From Arthrobacter sp. Marseille-P9274 (lineage in GTDB: Bacteria; Actinomycetota; Actinomycetes; Actinomycetales; Micrococcaceae): 64,000 nt of DNA. Under the pieces are notes generated by a model that worked only from the letters and a program-made list of their open reading frames with translations, was not told where the DNA came from and did not search any database. This document shows, piece by piece, positions 8,357 to 17,367 of the stretch. A program made the translations under genes and the position numbers. The stretch spans positions 2,516,033 through 2,580,032 of the forward strand of contig NZ_CAMPOV010000001.1 of the NCBI RefSeq assembly GCF_946892675.1, read 5' to 3'. Every line of letters begins with the position of its first letter. The first letter of the stretch is position 1.

Positions 8357-9184
8357 TTACCAGGTAGCGCCCGGATGTTCGCGGGCCAGCACCTGCATCT
8401 CGGCGAGCAGGTAGCCGAGGTGTTCGCTGTGCCGGCGCCGGGACTTGTCGGTCATGGCGTGGGGCACCTGCGGCACTTCAAGGCCGGCCTCGGCGAGCAC
8501 CCCGGCAACGTAGGCGTCGAAGGGTTCGCGCAGTTCCGAGGGACGGACCGCAACGCCGCCAAGCCGTTCGATCAGCTCGTCGTCCTGGAACAGCTGATCG
8601 ACGTACGGCCAGACCGAAACCAGGCCGGCCGTGAGGCGGCGGTTCGATTCCTCCGTGCCGTCACCGAGCCGCAGGGTCCACTGCCTGGCGTGGTCGCGGT
8701 GGTAATCCACCTCCTTCAGCGCCTTGGCCGCGATGGCTGCCAGCGTGGCATCCGCGGAGTCGACCAGACGCGAGTAGAGCTCGTGCTGGTACACCGAGAT
8801 GACCAACTGGCGGGCGATGGTCTTGCCGAAGTCGCCGTTGGGCTGCTCGACCAGGAAGCTGGAGCGGAAGCCGTCCTCGCCGCGGAAGTAGGCCAGGTCG
8901 TCTTCACTCTTGCCCCAGGCCGCGCCGGCGTAGGTCAGGAACGACCGGGCATGGCCGATCTGGTCCAGCGCGATGTTGCCCAGCGCGATGTCTTCTTCCA
9001 GCTCCGGGGCCCGCGAGATCCACCAGCCGAGCCGCTGCGCGAGGATGAGGGCGTCGTCGCCGAGGCGCAGCGCGTATTCGGCCACATCCTCGCCGACCTC
9101 CAGGCCCTGCGCCACCTGCGCGGCGACGTCCTCGGGACGGAAGGCGTTGCCCGGGGTGATCCGGGTTGCGCTTTCTCCGCTCAC
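8357..9184 (-). CDS. paaC: Phenylacetyl-CoA epoxidase structural subunit PaaC
   Basis: The ferritin-like structural partner of PaaA, 275 residues if read from the GTG at 9184. That GTG overlaps the paaB stop (GTGA) and starts VSGESATRITPG, so translational coupling is likely; longer readings would run through paaB and are rejected. The helical core includes NIALDQIGHARSFLTYAG and EVDYHRDHARQW. The family lacks a catalytic diiron site but is needed for PaaA activity. Confidence 0.93.
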   Translation of the reverse strand: MSGESATRITPGNAFRPEDVAAQVAQGLEVGEDVAEYALRLGDDALILAQRLGWWISRAPELEEDIALGNIALDQIGHARSFLTYAGAAWGKSEDDLAYFRGEDGFRSSFLVEQPNGDFGKTIARQLVISVYQHELYSRLVDSADATLAAIAAKALKEVDYHRDHARQWTLRLGDGTEESNRRLTAGLVSVWPYVDQLFQDDELIERLGGVAVRPSELREPFDAYVAGVLAEAGLEVPQVPHAMTDKSRRRHSEHLGYLLAEMQVLAREHPGATW

Positions 9185-9537
9185 AGGTGCTTCACCCCTT
9201 CGCTCTTGGTGTAGTACGTGGCGTGCCGGTAGTCCTTGCCCTTGGGGGACTCGAAGAACTCGTCCTTGGCGTCCGGGTCGCTGGCCACAATGGCCGACGC
9301 CGGGACCACCCAGAGCGAGACGCCTTCGTTCCGCCGGGTGTACAGGTCGCGGGCATTGCGCACAGCCATCTCGGCGTCGGGCGCGTGCAGGGATCCTGCG
9401 TGGACGTGGGAGAGCCCGCGGGAGGAGCGGACAAAGACTTCCCACAGCGGCCAGGTCTGCTTGCCGTGGCCTTCCGCTGCGGGCGTCTCCACCGTCTCGA
9501 CCGGCTTGGCCATTGCTGTCTGGTCTCCTGTTGCCAT
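9181..9537 (-). CDS. paaB: Phenylacetyl-CoA epoxidase subunit PaaB
   Basis: A small epoxidase subunit of 118 residues. The PaaB core is recognisable from WPLWEVFVRSSRGLSHVHAG through the C-terminal YYTKSEGVKHL. About 25 extra residues precede the core, so an internal Met (MAKPVE) is an alternative start. It overlaps paaC by 4 bp and directly abuts the paaA stop codon, showing tight coupling. Confidence 0.93.
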   Translation of the reverse strand: MATGDQTAMAKPVETVETPAAEGHGKQTWPLWEVFVRSSRGLSHVHAGSLHAPDAEMAVRNARDLYTRRNEGVSLWVVPASAIVASDPDAKDEFFESPKGKDYRHATYYTKSEGVKHL

Positions 9538-10521
9538 CTAGGCCACCTGTGCTTTCTGTGCCTTCTTCTCGGCGTAGGCTGCGGCGGCTTCGCGCACCCA
9601 CGCGCCGTTCTCATGTGCTTCGCGGCGGCGTTCCATCCGCTGGGCGTTGCAGGGGCCGCGGCCGGCGAGCACTTCGTGGAATTCGTCCCAGTTGAGCTCG
9701 CCGTGCTCCCACATGCCGGTCTCTTCGTTGTAGCGGATCTTGTCGTCCGGCAGCGTGAGGCCCAGGACCTTGACCTGCTCCTGGATCATGCCGACGAACC
9801 GCGAGCGCAGCTCGTCGTTGGAGAAGCGCTTGATGTTCCAGGCCATGGACTGCTGCGAGTTGGGCGAGTCGGTATCCGTCGGGCCGAACATCATCAGCGC
9901 CGGCGCATAGAAGCGGTTGACCGCATCCTGGGCCATCTGCTTCTGGGCGGGGGTGCCGTTGGACAGCTCCAGCAAAATCTCGAAGCCCTGCCGCTGGTGG
10001 AACGACTCTTCCTTGCAGATGCGCACCATGGCACGGCCGTAGGGACCATACGATGCGCGGCAGAGCGGCACCTGGTTGGCGATGGCCGCGCCGTCCACGA
10101 GCCAACCGATGGCGCCCATGTCCGCCCAGCTGTTGGCCGGGTAGTTGAAGATCGACGAGTACTTGGCCTTGCCGTCCAGCAGCTGCTGGTTGAGCACATC
10201 GCGCGGAGTGCCCAGCGTTTCCGTCGCCGAGTAGAGGTAGAGACCGTGTCCGGCCTCGTCCTGAACCTTGGCCATCAGGATGGCCTTGCGTTTCAGCGAG
10301 GGCGCACGGGTGATCCAGTTCGCCTCCGGCTGCATGCCGATGATCTCCGAATGGGCATGCTGCGACATCTGGCGGACCAGCGTCTTGCGGTACTTTTCCG
10401 GCATCCAGTCCGCCGGTTCGATCCGGGAGTCCTCGGCGATGATCTTGTCGAAGTAGGCCTGCCCTGCTGCGTCTTCTGCCGACGGAACAGCCTGCAGCGT
10501 TGCTTGCGTCTGCACTGCCAT
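9538..10521 (-). CDS. paaA: Phenylacetyl-CoA epoxidase catalytic subunit PaaA
   Basis: The diiron monooxygenase subunit that epoxidises the aromatic ring of phenylacetyl-CoA, 327 residues. The ExxH pairs typical of ferritin-like diiron enzymes are seen in QDEAGH (Glu89, His92) and EESFH (Glu171/172, His175), with Glu59 in HSEIIG as a likely further ligand. The start [10 protein letters not shown] is chosen over a much longer in-frame reading because that extension crosses the promoter and operator region and has no PaaA similarity. First gene of paaABCDE. Confidence 0.95.
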   Translation of the reverse strand: MAVQTQATLQAVPSAEDAAGQAYFDKIIAEDSRIEPADWMPEKYRKTLVRQMSQHAHSEIIGMQPEANWITRAPSLKRKAILMAKVQDEAGHGLYLYSATETLGTPRDVLNQQLLDGKAKYSSIFNYPANSWADMGAIGWLVDGAAIANQVPLCRASYGPYGRAMVRICKEESFHQRQGFEILLELSNGTPAQKQMAQDAVNRFYAPALMMFGPTDTDSPNSQQSMAWNIKRFSNDELRSRFVGMIQEQVKVLGLTLPDDKIRYNEETGMWEHGELNWDEFHEVLAGRGPCNAQRMERRREAHENGAWVREAAAAYAEKKAQKAQVA

Positions 10522-10561
10522 TGGTGTCACCTCACTATGGGGAAAGTCTGGGCGCAAATAT

Positions 10562-10580
10562 TTACCGACCGTTCGTTCAG
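10562..10580 (-). promoter_or_regulatory. PaaR-type operator upstream of paaA
   Basis: TTACCGACCGTTCGTTCAG on the plus strand; the reverse complement contains AACGnnCGnnCGGTAA, shared with sites at 14055, 19501 and 24739. It is 40 bp before the paaA ATG, where a bound repressor would block transcription. It agrees, as I recall it, with the PaaR motif of corynebacteria (core ACCGnnCGnnCGGT). Confidence 0.75.
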
Positions 10581-10683
10581 AATATAGCGTCGCCCACGCA
10601 CCGTCAAGACGTTTGCGCGATGGCAGGGAACTCCTTGCTCCGACTAGATAGACAGCCTTACTAGTTCGTGCCACGATATAGCC

Positions 10684-11040
10684 ATGCTGAACGACGCATG
10701 GCCCGCCGAGTGGATGCGGGGCGTGCTGGGCTTGTGCGTCCTGAAGTCGCTGGAACCGGGGCCGACCTACGGCTACGCAATCGCCTCCGCCCTCGAGGCG
10801 GCGGGGCTCGGCACCGTCAAGGGCGGCACCCTGTATCCGCTGCTGACGCGGCTGGAGACCGCCGGGTTCGTCACCACCGAATGGAAGGCCGGCGAACGGG
10901 GTCCGGGCCGCAAGTACTTCCGCATCACCCCGGCGGGCACGGAAGAACTCGCCCGCCTGCAGCAGAGCTGGCGGCACTTCAGCCGCACCATTTCGGATCA
11001 CTTGGACAACAGCAGCGCGGCACCCGAGGAGACCCCATGA
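10684..11040 (+). CDS. PadR family transcriptional regulator
   Basis: A 118-residue PadR winged-helix regulator: [20 protein letters not shown] starts the first helices, the wing is in [17 protein letters not shown], and [17 protein letters not shown] follows. Its stop overlaps the start of the next gene (ATGA), which encodes a HAAS-domain membrane protein. PadR plus HAAS membrane protein pairs are known signalling or envelope modules. It is divergent from paaA, but no evidence links it to phenylacetate control. Confidence 0.88.
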   Translation: MLNDAWPAEWMRGVLGLCVLKSLEPGPTYGYAIASALEAAGLGTVKGGTLYPLLTRLETAGFVTTEWKAGERGPGRKYFRITPAGTEELARLQQSWRHFSRTISDHLDNSSAAPEETP

Positions 11041-11738
11041 GCGAGACCAAAGACCGGCAGGTATGGCTGGACCAACTGGTACTGGAGTTGCGCCTGCGCA
11101 ATGTCCCCGGCGCCACGATAGGCGATGCCGTGGCGACGGTCAGGGGCCATCTGGCGGACACGGGCGAGACCCCGCACCAGGCCTTCGGCGAGCCCGCCGA
11201 CTACGCCCGCGACCTTGGCCTGGACCAGGCCGCACCGGCCGGCTTCGGTGTCCTCATCGCCGTCAACCTCCTGGGCCTCCTCGGCCTGCTGATCCTGGTC
11301 GACGCCGCGGGTCCGCTCGCCGGCGGCAGGGCGGTGGACTTCACGGCGTCGGACATCCTCCTCGCTGCATTCGCGGCGACGGCAGCGTGGGTGCTGGCGG
11401 CCAGTATTTCGGTCATCGCCCGCGCCAAACTCCTGCACAGCATGCTCGTTGGCCTCGGCATCAGCGTCGGGACGGCCGCGCTGGCCTTCCTCCTGCCGGA
11501 CCGCCCCGTCGTTTCGCTCCCGGCCCTGCCGCTGGCCATCAGCGGGACCGTACTGCTGGTCGGTGCCGCCTGCTGGAGCCAATGGCAGAGCAGCAACCGG
11601 CCCGACGAGGTCGTCGATCCGGTCAGCGGCAAAGCCGCCGGCGGGCGCCTCTCCGGCATTCTCGGCACTCTGGGCAACTGGATCATGGTCGTCGGCGCCG
11701 TTCCGCTGGTCGCGATCGCCGTGCTGGCCGGCGGGTAG
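11037..11738 (+). CDS. HAAS-domain membrane protein paired with PadR
   Basis: A 233-residue membrane protein. The N-terminal ~65 residues form a soluble segment ([20 protein letters not shown], then [16 protein letters not shown]) resembling the HAAS/DUF1700 signalling domain. About five hydrophobic spans follow, the last at the C-terminus. The ATG overlaps the PadR stop, so the two are co-translated. The ligand or output is unknown; the PadR partner probably controls its own pair. Confidence 0.75.
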   Translation: MSETKDRQVWLDQLVLELRLRNVPGATIGDAVATVRGHLADTGETPHQAFGEPADYARDLGLDQAAPAGFGVLIAVNLLGLLGLLILVDAAGPLAGGRAVDFTASDILLAAFAATAAWVLAASISVIARAKLLHSMLVGLGISVGTAALAFLLPDRPVVSLPALPLAISGTVLLVGAACWSQWQSSNRPDEVVDPVSGKAAGGRLSGILGTLGNWIMVVGAVPLVAIAVLAGG

Positions 11739-11757
11739 GCGTCTATATATTGGTGCC

Positions 11758-13944
11758 ATGACGCACATCCCCGCCGAAACCGCCCCTCCCGCCGCCCCGG
11801 GTACCGTGCCGCCGCAGGCCCGCAAGGTTCCCGTCCAGCGCCAGCACCACGGCGACGTCTTCGTCGACGACTATGAGTGGCTCCGCGAGAAGGACAACCC
11901 GGAGGTAGTGGCCCACCTCGAAGCCGAGAACACCTACACCAACGCCGTAACCGCAGGCCAGCAGCCGCTGCGCGACGCGATCTTCAACGAGATCAAGAAG
12001 CGCACGCAGGAGACGGATCTCTCCGTGCCGGTCCGCAAGGACGGCTGGTGGTACTACGGCCGGATGGAGGAGGGCAAGCAGTACGGCATCCAGTGCCGCA
12101 CCAAGGCGTCGGACACCGGCGACGCGGCCGCGGACTGGACGCCTCCCGCGGTGGAGCCGGGGACGCCGGTGCCGGGCGAGCAGATCCTGCTGGACGGCAA
12201 TGCGGAGGCCGAGGGCAAGCCCTTCTTCTCCCTCGGCGGCGCAGCCGTCACCAAGGACGGCCACCTCTACGCCTACGCGGAGGACAACGCCGGCGACGAG
12301 CGGTTCACCCTGCGGATCAAGGACCTGCGGACCGGCGAACTCCTGCCGGACGTGGTGGAAAACGTCTTCTATTCCCTGGCCTTCTCGCCCGACGGGAGCC
12401 GGGTCTTCTACACCGTCGTGGATGACTCCTGGCGGCCGTACCAGATCAAGGCCCACACGCTCGGCACCGAGGTGACTGACGACGTCGTTATTTACCAGGA
12501 GGACGATCCGGCCATGTGGACGGGATTCGACCTCTCCGCCGATCGCCGGCACCTGGTGGTGGGTATCGGCTGCTCCGAGTACAGCGAAACGCGACTGCTG
12601 GACTTCGAGCATCCGGACGCGGGGCTGCAGGTGCTGGTCCCGCGCAGCGAGCGGCTGCTCTACGACGCCGAGCCCTTCGTGCTGGACGGGGTGCAGAAGG
12701 TGCTGCTCACGCACAACAAGGACGCGGTCAACTCGATGGTCTCGCTGGTGGACCTCGCCGAATTCGGCAAGCCCCTGGCGGATCAGCGCTGGGCTACCGT
12801 GCTGCCGCACGACAACGCCGTCCGGGTCAACGGCGCCGGCGTCACGGCCTCGCACGCCGTGCTGTCGGTCCGCAAGGACACGATCGAGCGCGTCCAGGTC
12901 ATTCCGCTGGAAGGGCTGGGCACTCCCGCGCAGGCCCCGGCGGCGGAACCGGACTTCGATGAGGAGCTCTACACGGCCGGCATGGGAGGCTCGGACTACG
13001 AGGCGCCGCTCATCCGGCTGACCTACACCTCCTACTTCACGCCGCCGCGGATCTACGACTACGAGCTCGCCACCGGCAGGCTCTTCCTGCGCAAGGAGAC
13101 ACCGGTGCTGGGCGGCTACGACCCCTCTGACTACGTCGCCGAACGCGCCTGGGCCACTGCCGGCGACGGAGCCCGGATCCCGCTCTCCGTCCTGCGCAAG
13201 GCCAGCGTGGAGCGCGACGGCACGAACCCGGGCCTCGTCTACGGCTACGGCAGCTACGAGGTCAGCATGGATCCGGGCTTCAACACCGCCCGGCTCTCGC
13301 TGCTGGACCGCGGCGTGGTGTACGTCGTGGCCCACGTGCGCGGCGGCGGCGAAGTCGGCCGGAAGTGGTACGACGACGGCAAGAAGCTGCAGAAGAAGAA
13401 CACCTTCACGGACTTCGTCGCTGCCACCGACTGGCTGGCCGCCTCGGGCTGGGCGGACCCGGCACGGATCGCCGCGATGGGCGGCTCGGCCGGCGGCCTG
13501 CTGATGGGGGCCGTGGCCAACCTGGCGCCGGAGAAATACGCGGCCATCCTCGCGCAGGTCCCGTTCGTCGACGCACTGACCTCTATCCTCGATCCCGATC
13601 TGCCCCTCTCCGCGCTGGAATGGGAAGAGTGGGGCAACCCGATCAAGGACGCGGAGGTCTACGCCTACATGAAGTCCTACTCCCCCTACGAAAACGTCCG
13701 GCCGGCCAACTACCCGCGCATCGCGGCCGTGACCAGCTTCAACGACACGCGCGTGCTGTACGTGGAACCGGCCAAGTGGGTCGCCAAGCTGCGCGATGCC
13801 AGCACCGGGACCGAGCCGATTGTGCTCAAGATCGAGATGGCCGCCGGCCACGGCGGGGCCTCCGGCCGCTACGAGGGCTGGAAGGACCGGGCCTGGGACT
13901 ACGCTTTCGTGCTCGACGCAGTGGGAGCCCGGGAACTGCTGTAG
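11758..13944 (+). CDS. ptrB: Oligopeptidase B, S9A family serine peptidase
   Basis: A prolyl-oligopeptidase-family enzyme of 728 residues that cleaves short peptides after basic residues. The N-terminal beta-propeller domain begins after VPVQRQHHGDVFVDDYEWLR. The C-terminal alpha/beta-hydrolase domain has the nucleophile in GGSAGG (Ser577), Asp663 in FNDTRV and His698 in GHGGASGR. No signal peptide, so cytoplasmic. The start at MTHIPAE is taken because earlier in-frame sequence lies inside the preceding gene. It sits between two paa blocks but is unrelated to them. Confidence 0.93.
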   Translation: MTHIPAETAPPAAPGTVPPQARKVPVQRQHHGDVFVDDYEWLREKDNPEVVAHLEAENTYTNAVTAGQQPLRDAIFNEIKKRTQETDLSVPVRKDGWWYYGRMEEGKQYGIQCRTKASDTGDAAADWTPPAVEPGTPVPGEQILLDGNAEAEGKPFFSLGGAAVTKDGHLYAYAEDNAGDERFTLRIKDLRTGELLPDVVENVFYSLAFSPDGSRVFYTVVDDSWRPYQIKAHTLGTEVTDDVVIYQEDDPAMWTGFDLSADRRHLVVGIGCSEYSETRLLDFEHPDAGLQVLVPRSERLLYDAEPFVLDGVQKVLLTHNKDAVNSMVSLVDLAEFGKPLADQRWATVLPHDNAVRVNGAGVTASHAVLSVRKDTIERVQVIPLEGLGTPAQAPAAEPDFDEELYTAGMGGSDYEAPLIRLTYTSYFTPPRIYDYELATGRLFLRKETPVLGGYDPSDYVAERAWATAGDGARIPLSVLRKASVERDGTNPGLVYGYGSYEVSMDPGFNTARLSLLDRGVVYVVAHVRGGGEVGRKWYDDGKKLQKKNTFTDFVAATDWLAASGWADPARIAAMGGSAGGLLMGAVANLAPEKYAAILAQVPFVDALTSILDPDLPLSALEWEEWGNPIKDAEVYAYMKSYSPYENVRPANYPRIAAVTSFNDTRVLYVEPAKWVAKLRDASTGTEPIVLKIEMAAGHGGASGRYEGWKDRAWDYAFVLDAVGARELL

Positions 13945-13966
13945 CCGCGGCCCGGGGAGGGGACGT

Positions 13967-14002
13967 ACGACGGCGCCGCGCGGCAATGCGCGGCGCCGTC
14001 GT
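13967..14002 (+). terminator. 15-bp hairpin terminator after oligopeptidase B
   Basis: ACGACGGCGCCGCGC at 13967-13981 pairs perfectly with 13988-14002 around the 6-nt loop GGCAAT, 22 bp after the oligopeptidase stop and before the paaI operator. Confidence 0.75.
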
Positions 14003-14054
14003 CCGTTCCGCGGCCGGCCAAGCCGGACTTGACTTGAATCACAAATCAGGATTA

Positions 14055-14073
14055 CCTAATGAACATTCGGTAA
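14055..14073 (+). promoter_or_regulatory. Degenerate PaaR-type operator upstream of paaI-paaK
   Basis: CCTAATGAACATTCGGTAA keeps the right half CGGTAA and the spacing of the other three sites but differs in the central CG and left half (AATGAACATTCGGTAA). TTACC and GGTAA at its outer edges (14052-14073) add symmetry. It ends 20 bp before the paaI ATG. Weaker match, so possibly weaker control. Confidence 0.5.
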
Positions 14074-14093
14074 ATACCACTGAGAGGGCTCAC

Positions 14094-14588
14094 ATGACGG
14101 ACATTGAGGTCGGTCCGGTGACCGGACACGCCCCTGCCGGGTCCCCCGACTCCGGGAATCCACCGGTCCACCCTGCCTTCGTGAACGATCGTGCCGCCGA
14201 GTGGCTGGGCGTGGAGGTTCTCAAGGCGGAGTTCGGCAACGTGCTGATCCGTATGCAAGTGCGCGAAGAGATGCTCAACGGGTTCGGCATTGCACAGGGC
14301 GGCATGGTGTTCGCTTTCGCCGACGTGGCCTTCGCCCTCGCCTGCAACGACCCCCGCGGCGACGGAAGCACCGTCACGGTAGCGTCCGGCGTCGACGTCA
14401 ACTTCATGAATCCCGGCCATGCCGGACGGAACCTCACCGCCAGCGCCACCCTGGTCAGCCAGGCCGGCCGCAGTGGCCTCTTCGACATCCGAGTCACGCA
14501 GGAGACGCCAGACGGCGGCGAAGAGATCATCGCCGAACTGCGCGGCCGCTCCCGCACCATCCCCAATCCCGCTGCCCGCAATGACTAG
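14094..14588 (+). CDS. paaI: Hydroxyphenylacetyl-CoA thioesterase PaaI
   Basis: A hotdog-fold thioesterase of 164 residues that releases CoA from dead-end phenylacetyl-CoA derivatives. The active-site segment NGFGIAQGGMVFAFADVAFA holds the conserved helix and the catalytic Asp, and GVDVNFMNPG follows. The start MTDIEVG is the first ATG after the operator. It is 13 bp upstream of paaK and surely in the same operon. Confidence 0.9.
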   Translation: MTDIEVGPVTGHAPAGSPDSGNPPVHPAFVNDRAAEWLGVEVLKAEFGNVLIRMQVREEMLNGFGIAQGGMVFAFADVAFALACNDPRGDGSTVTVASGVDVNFMNPGHAGRNLTASATLVSQAGRSGLFDIRVTQETPDGGEEIIAELRGRSRTIPNPAARND

Positions 14589-14601
14589 CAAGGACCGTTC
14601 A

Positions 14602-15942
14602 ATGACCATCACCACGGGAACGAAAGCCCGCAAGTCCACTCCAGCCGAGCCCGAGACCCTGGATCCCGAAGAGCTGATGAGCCGCGACGAGATCGAGGCC
14701 CTGCAGCTCAGCCGACTGAAGCACACCGTGGCGTACGCGTATGAGCGCGTGCCGATGTACAGGAAGAAGTTCGACGACGCCGGAATCCGGCCCGAGGACC
14801 TGAAGGAGCTGGCCGACCTCAAGAACTTCCCGTACACCGACAAGGAAGACCTGCGCCAGGCCTACCCGTTCGGCATGTTCGCCGTCCCGCAGAACGAGGT
14901 CGCGCGGATCCATGCGTCCTCCGGCACCACCGGGCGGGCCACCGTCGTCGGCTATACCAAGGGCGATCTGGAGCGCTGGGAGACCCTCTTCGCGCGCTCC
15001 CTGAAGGCCTCCGGCGTCAAGCGTGGCTGGAAAGTCCACAACGCCTACGGCTACGGCCTGTTCACCGGCGGCCTCGGCGCCCACTACGGCGCGGAGCGGC
15101 TCGGCTGCACCGTGATTCCGATGTCCGGCGGCCAGACCGAGAAGCAGATCCAACTCATCCAGGACTTCGAGCCGGACGCTATCCTCTGCACGCCGACGTA
15201 CCTGCTGACCATCGTCGACGCCATGGAAAAGTCCGGAATCGATCCGGCCAAGACCTCGCTGAAGGTTGCCGTCCTCGGCGCCGAGCCGTGGACCGAGGAG
15301 ATGCGGCACGAGCTCGAAAGCAAGCTGGACATCGACGCCTGCGATATCTATGGCCTGTCCGAGGTCATGGGCCCGGGCGTCGCCGGCGAATGCATCGACT
15401 ACAAGGACGGCTCGACGATCTGGGAGGACCACTTCCGCCCCGAGATCATCGACCCGCTGACCGACGAGGTCATGCGCGACGGCGAACACGGCGAGCTGGT
15501 CTTCACCTCACTGACCAAGGAAGCCATGCCGGTCATCCGGTACCGCACCCATGACCTGACCCGCCTGCTGCCTGGCACCGGCCGGCCGAACATGCGCCGC
15601 ATCGGGCGCATCACCGGCCGCAGCGACGACATGATCATCCTGCGCGGCGTGAACCTCTTCCCCACCCAGATCGAGGAAATCGCCCTGCGGATCCCCGGCC
15701 TGAGTCCGCACTTCATCCTGGAGATCAGCCGGCCCAACCGGATGGACGAGCTGACGGTGAAGATCGAACGCCGGGAGGACTGCTCCGCCGAAACGGCCGC
15801 CGCCGCCGCGAAGGACCTGCAGAAGCAGATCAAGATCCATGTCGGCTCCAGCTGCCGGATCGACATCGCCGAGCCGGGCAGCCTGGCCCGTTCCAGCGGC
15901 AAGCTGCGCCGGATCTATGATTTGCGCAACCTCAACGGATAG
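14602..15942 (+). CDS. paaK: Phenylacetate-CoA ligase
   Basis: The first enzyme of the pathway, activating phenylacetate to its CoA thioester with ATP, 446 residues. The nucleotide-binding signature is ASSGTTGRATVVGYT; the later adenylate motif YGLSEVMGPG and the C-terminal region (DMIILRGVNLFPTQIE) are intact. The start MTITTG is preferred because AAGGA lies 7-8 bp upstream; an in-frame ATG seven codons earlier overlaps the paaI end and is possible. Confidence 0.95.
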   Translation: MTITTGTKARKSTPAEPETLDPEELMSRDEIEALQLSRLKHTVAYAYERVPMYRKKFDDAGIRPEDLKELADLKNFPYTDKEDLRQAYPFGMFAVPQNEVARIHASSGTTGRATVVGYTKGDLERWETLFARSLKASGVKRGWKVHNAYGYGLFTGGLGAHYGAERLGCTVIPMSGGQTEKQIQLIQDFEPDAILCTPTYLLTIVDAMEKSGIDPAKTSLKVAVLGAEPWTEEMRHELESKLDIDACDIYGLSEVMGPGVAGECIDYKDGSTIWEDHFRPEIIDPLTDEVMRDGEHGELVFTSLTKEAMPVIRYRTHDLTRLLPGTGRPNMRRIGRITGRSDDMIILRGVNLFPTQIEEIALRIPGLSPHFILEISRPNRMDELTVKIERREDCSAETAAAAAKDLQKQIKIHVGSSCRIDIAEPGSLARSSGKLRRIYDLRNLNG

Positions 15943-15983
15943 TTTGCCCGCCCAAGCAAGAACGCTCTGGAAAGATTAAGACC

Positions 15984-16613
15984 ATGGTGAAGATGAACGG
16001 CCAGGAACCGGCCCGTCGGGGACGACCGGGCTACGATCAGCAGTCGGTGCTCAATGTTGCGGTCGAAGTCTTCAACAAGCATGGCTACGAGGCCACCTCC
16101 ATGGGCATCCTCGCGGAGAACCTTGGCATTTCCAAGAGCGCTATCTACCACCACGTTCCGTCCAAGGGCGACCTCCTCAGGCTCGCCTTGGAGGAAGCGC
16201 TGGGCTCGCTGGAAGCGATTCTGGACGAGCCCGGCGCCTCCTCCGGCCGGGCGGACGACCGGCTGGAGTACGTGGTCCGCCGGACCGTCGAGGTCCTGAC
16301 CAGCAAGCTGCCGTACGTCACCCTGCTGCTGCGCCTGCGCGGCAACACGGAGATCGAGCGCAGCGCCCTTGAACGCCGCCGGCAGTTCGACCACAAGGTC
16401 GCGGGCCTGGTCGACGCGGCGCGCGCAGAAGGCAGCCTGCGCGGCGACATCGACCCGCGCACCACCACCCGGCTGCTCTTCGGCACGATCAACTCGATCG
16501 TGGAATGGTACAAACCGGGCGGCAAGCTCACGGGCAAGAAGCTCGCTGACGACCTGATCTCGATGATTTTCGACGGACTGCACCTGCCTGCGGCGGCCCG
16601 CATCATCGCCTAG
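15984..16613 (+). CDS. paaR: TetR family regulator, probable PaaR repressor
   Basis: A TetR/AcrR repressor of 209 residues. The helix-turn-helix lies in TSMGILAENLGISKSAIYHH; the C-terminal ligand domain is typical of acyl-CoA-sensing TetR proteins. It follows paaK by 41 bp. Because identical palindromes precede four paa transcription units and this is the only TetR gene nearby, it is the natural candidate to bind them and to respond to phenylacetyl-CoA. The link is inferred. Confidence 0.82.
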   Translation: MVKMNGQEPARRGRPGYDQQSVLNVAVEVFNKHGYEATSMGILAENLGISKSAIYHHVPSKGDLLRLALEEALGSLEAILDEPGASSGRADDRLEYVVRRTVEVLTSKLPYVTLLLRLRGNTEIERSALERRRQFDHKVAGLVDAARAEGSLRGDIDPRTTTRLLFGTINSIVEWYKPGGKLTGKKLADDLISMIFDGLHLPAAARIIA

Positions 16614-16713
16614 GTATTTCCCGCTTCGCAGAGCCCTTACCTCCCCTCCCCCTGTCCGCCGCGCCGGACCGACTGCTAGCCTTGCATCAACCACTTCACG
16701 TCAGGGGGACGTC

Positions 16714-17361
16714 ATGGAATGGTTTGGGGACTTTTCCGGGGGTACCGATCCGCTGCTATGGCTGACGGTCGTTGTCTCAGTGCTCACCATCGCGGGCCTC
16801 GCGCTGTTCGCTTTCCGGAACCGCTGGGCCTGGCTGCCGCCGGCCGCCGGATTCCTGCTCTTCCTGGCCCTGAGCTTCGCCTCGGGGCCGGTGCAGCTGG
16901 GCTTCGGCGACCTCTTGCTGCCCGCGGTCTGCGTCTACGGTTTCCTGCGCTGGCAGCATGACCGGGCCGGCAACGAAGGCGTCCTGCCGCTCCGGCGCGC
17001 CACCCCGGAAGAATGGGGAATCGGCGCCGGACTGCTCGTCCTCTTCGCCCTGATCAAGGGGTTCTCCGGGCTCGAGCTGTTGGCCGTCATCGGCCCCGAA
17101 CTTATCCTCAGCGCCGTACTGTCGGCCCTGCCGCTGGTGGTCTACCTTGGCCTGGCCCACGGCATCGCGGATGCCTGGACCGCGGGCGTGGCCTTCGGTC
17201 TGCTCAACCTTGGAAATGCCACCGCAGCGGGCACGCCGCGCATCGCCGTGGTGTATGCCGCCGCGGCGGTCGGGCTGTACGTACTGGGACTGGTTAAATG
17301 GCGGACGGCCCTGGAAGCCCAGGACCGTCCGCGCCAGTTAGCCTCTGCGGCCAGCCGGTAA
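16714..17361 (+). CDS. Integral membrane protein, possibly PnuC-like
   Basis: A 215-residue protein with about seven hydrophobic spans and little soluble sequence. The pattern of a small-residue helix, a WAWLPPAAG loop, and a helix ending YGFLRWQHDRAG resembles the PnuC-type nicotinamide-riboside transporter fold, but the match is weak. The gene starts after a GGGGG-rich ribosome site and stops 6 bp before the convergent paaZ stop. Called a membrane protein with confidence; PnuC is a suggestion. Confidence 0.6.
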   Translation: MEWFGDFSGGTDPLLWLTVVVSVLTIAGLALFAFRNRWAWLPPAAGFLLFLALSFASGPVQLGFGDLLLPAVCVYGFLRWQHDRAGNEGVLPLRRATPEEWGIGAGLLVLFALIKGFSGLELLAVIGPELILSAVLSALPLVVYLGLAHGIADAWTAGVAFGLLNLGNATAAGTPRIAVVYAAAAVGLYVLGLVKWRTALEAQDRPRQLASAASR

Positions 17362-17367
17362 ACCGGC

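Noticed and set aside
11743-13986. 747-codon open frame on the minus strand across oligopeptidase B
   Set aside because: It is antisense to a gene with an intact catalytic triad; composition is Val/Arg/His/Gly-rich without domains, as expected from GC bias.
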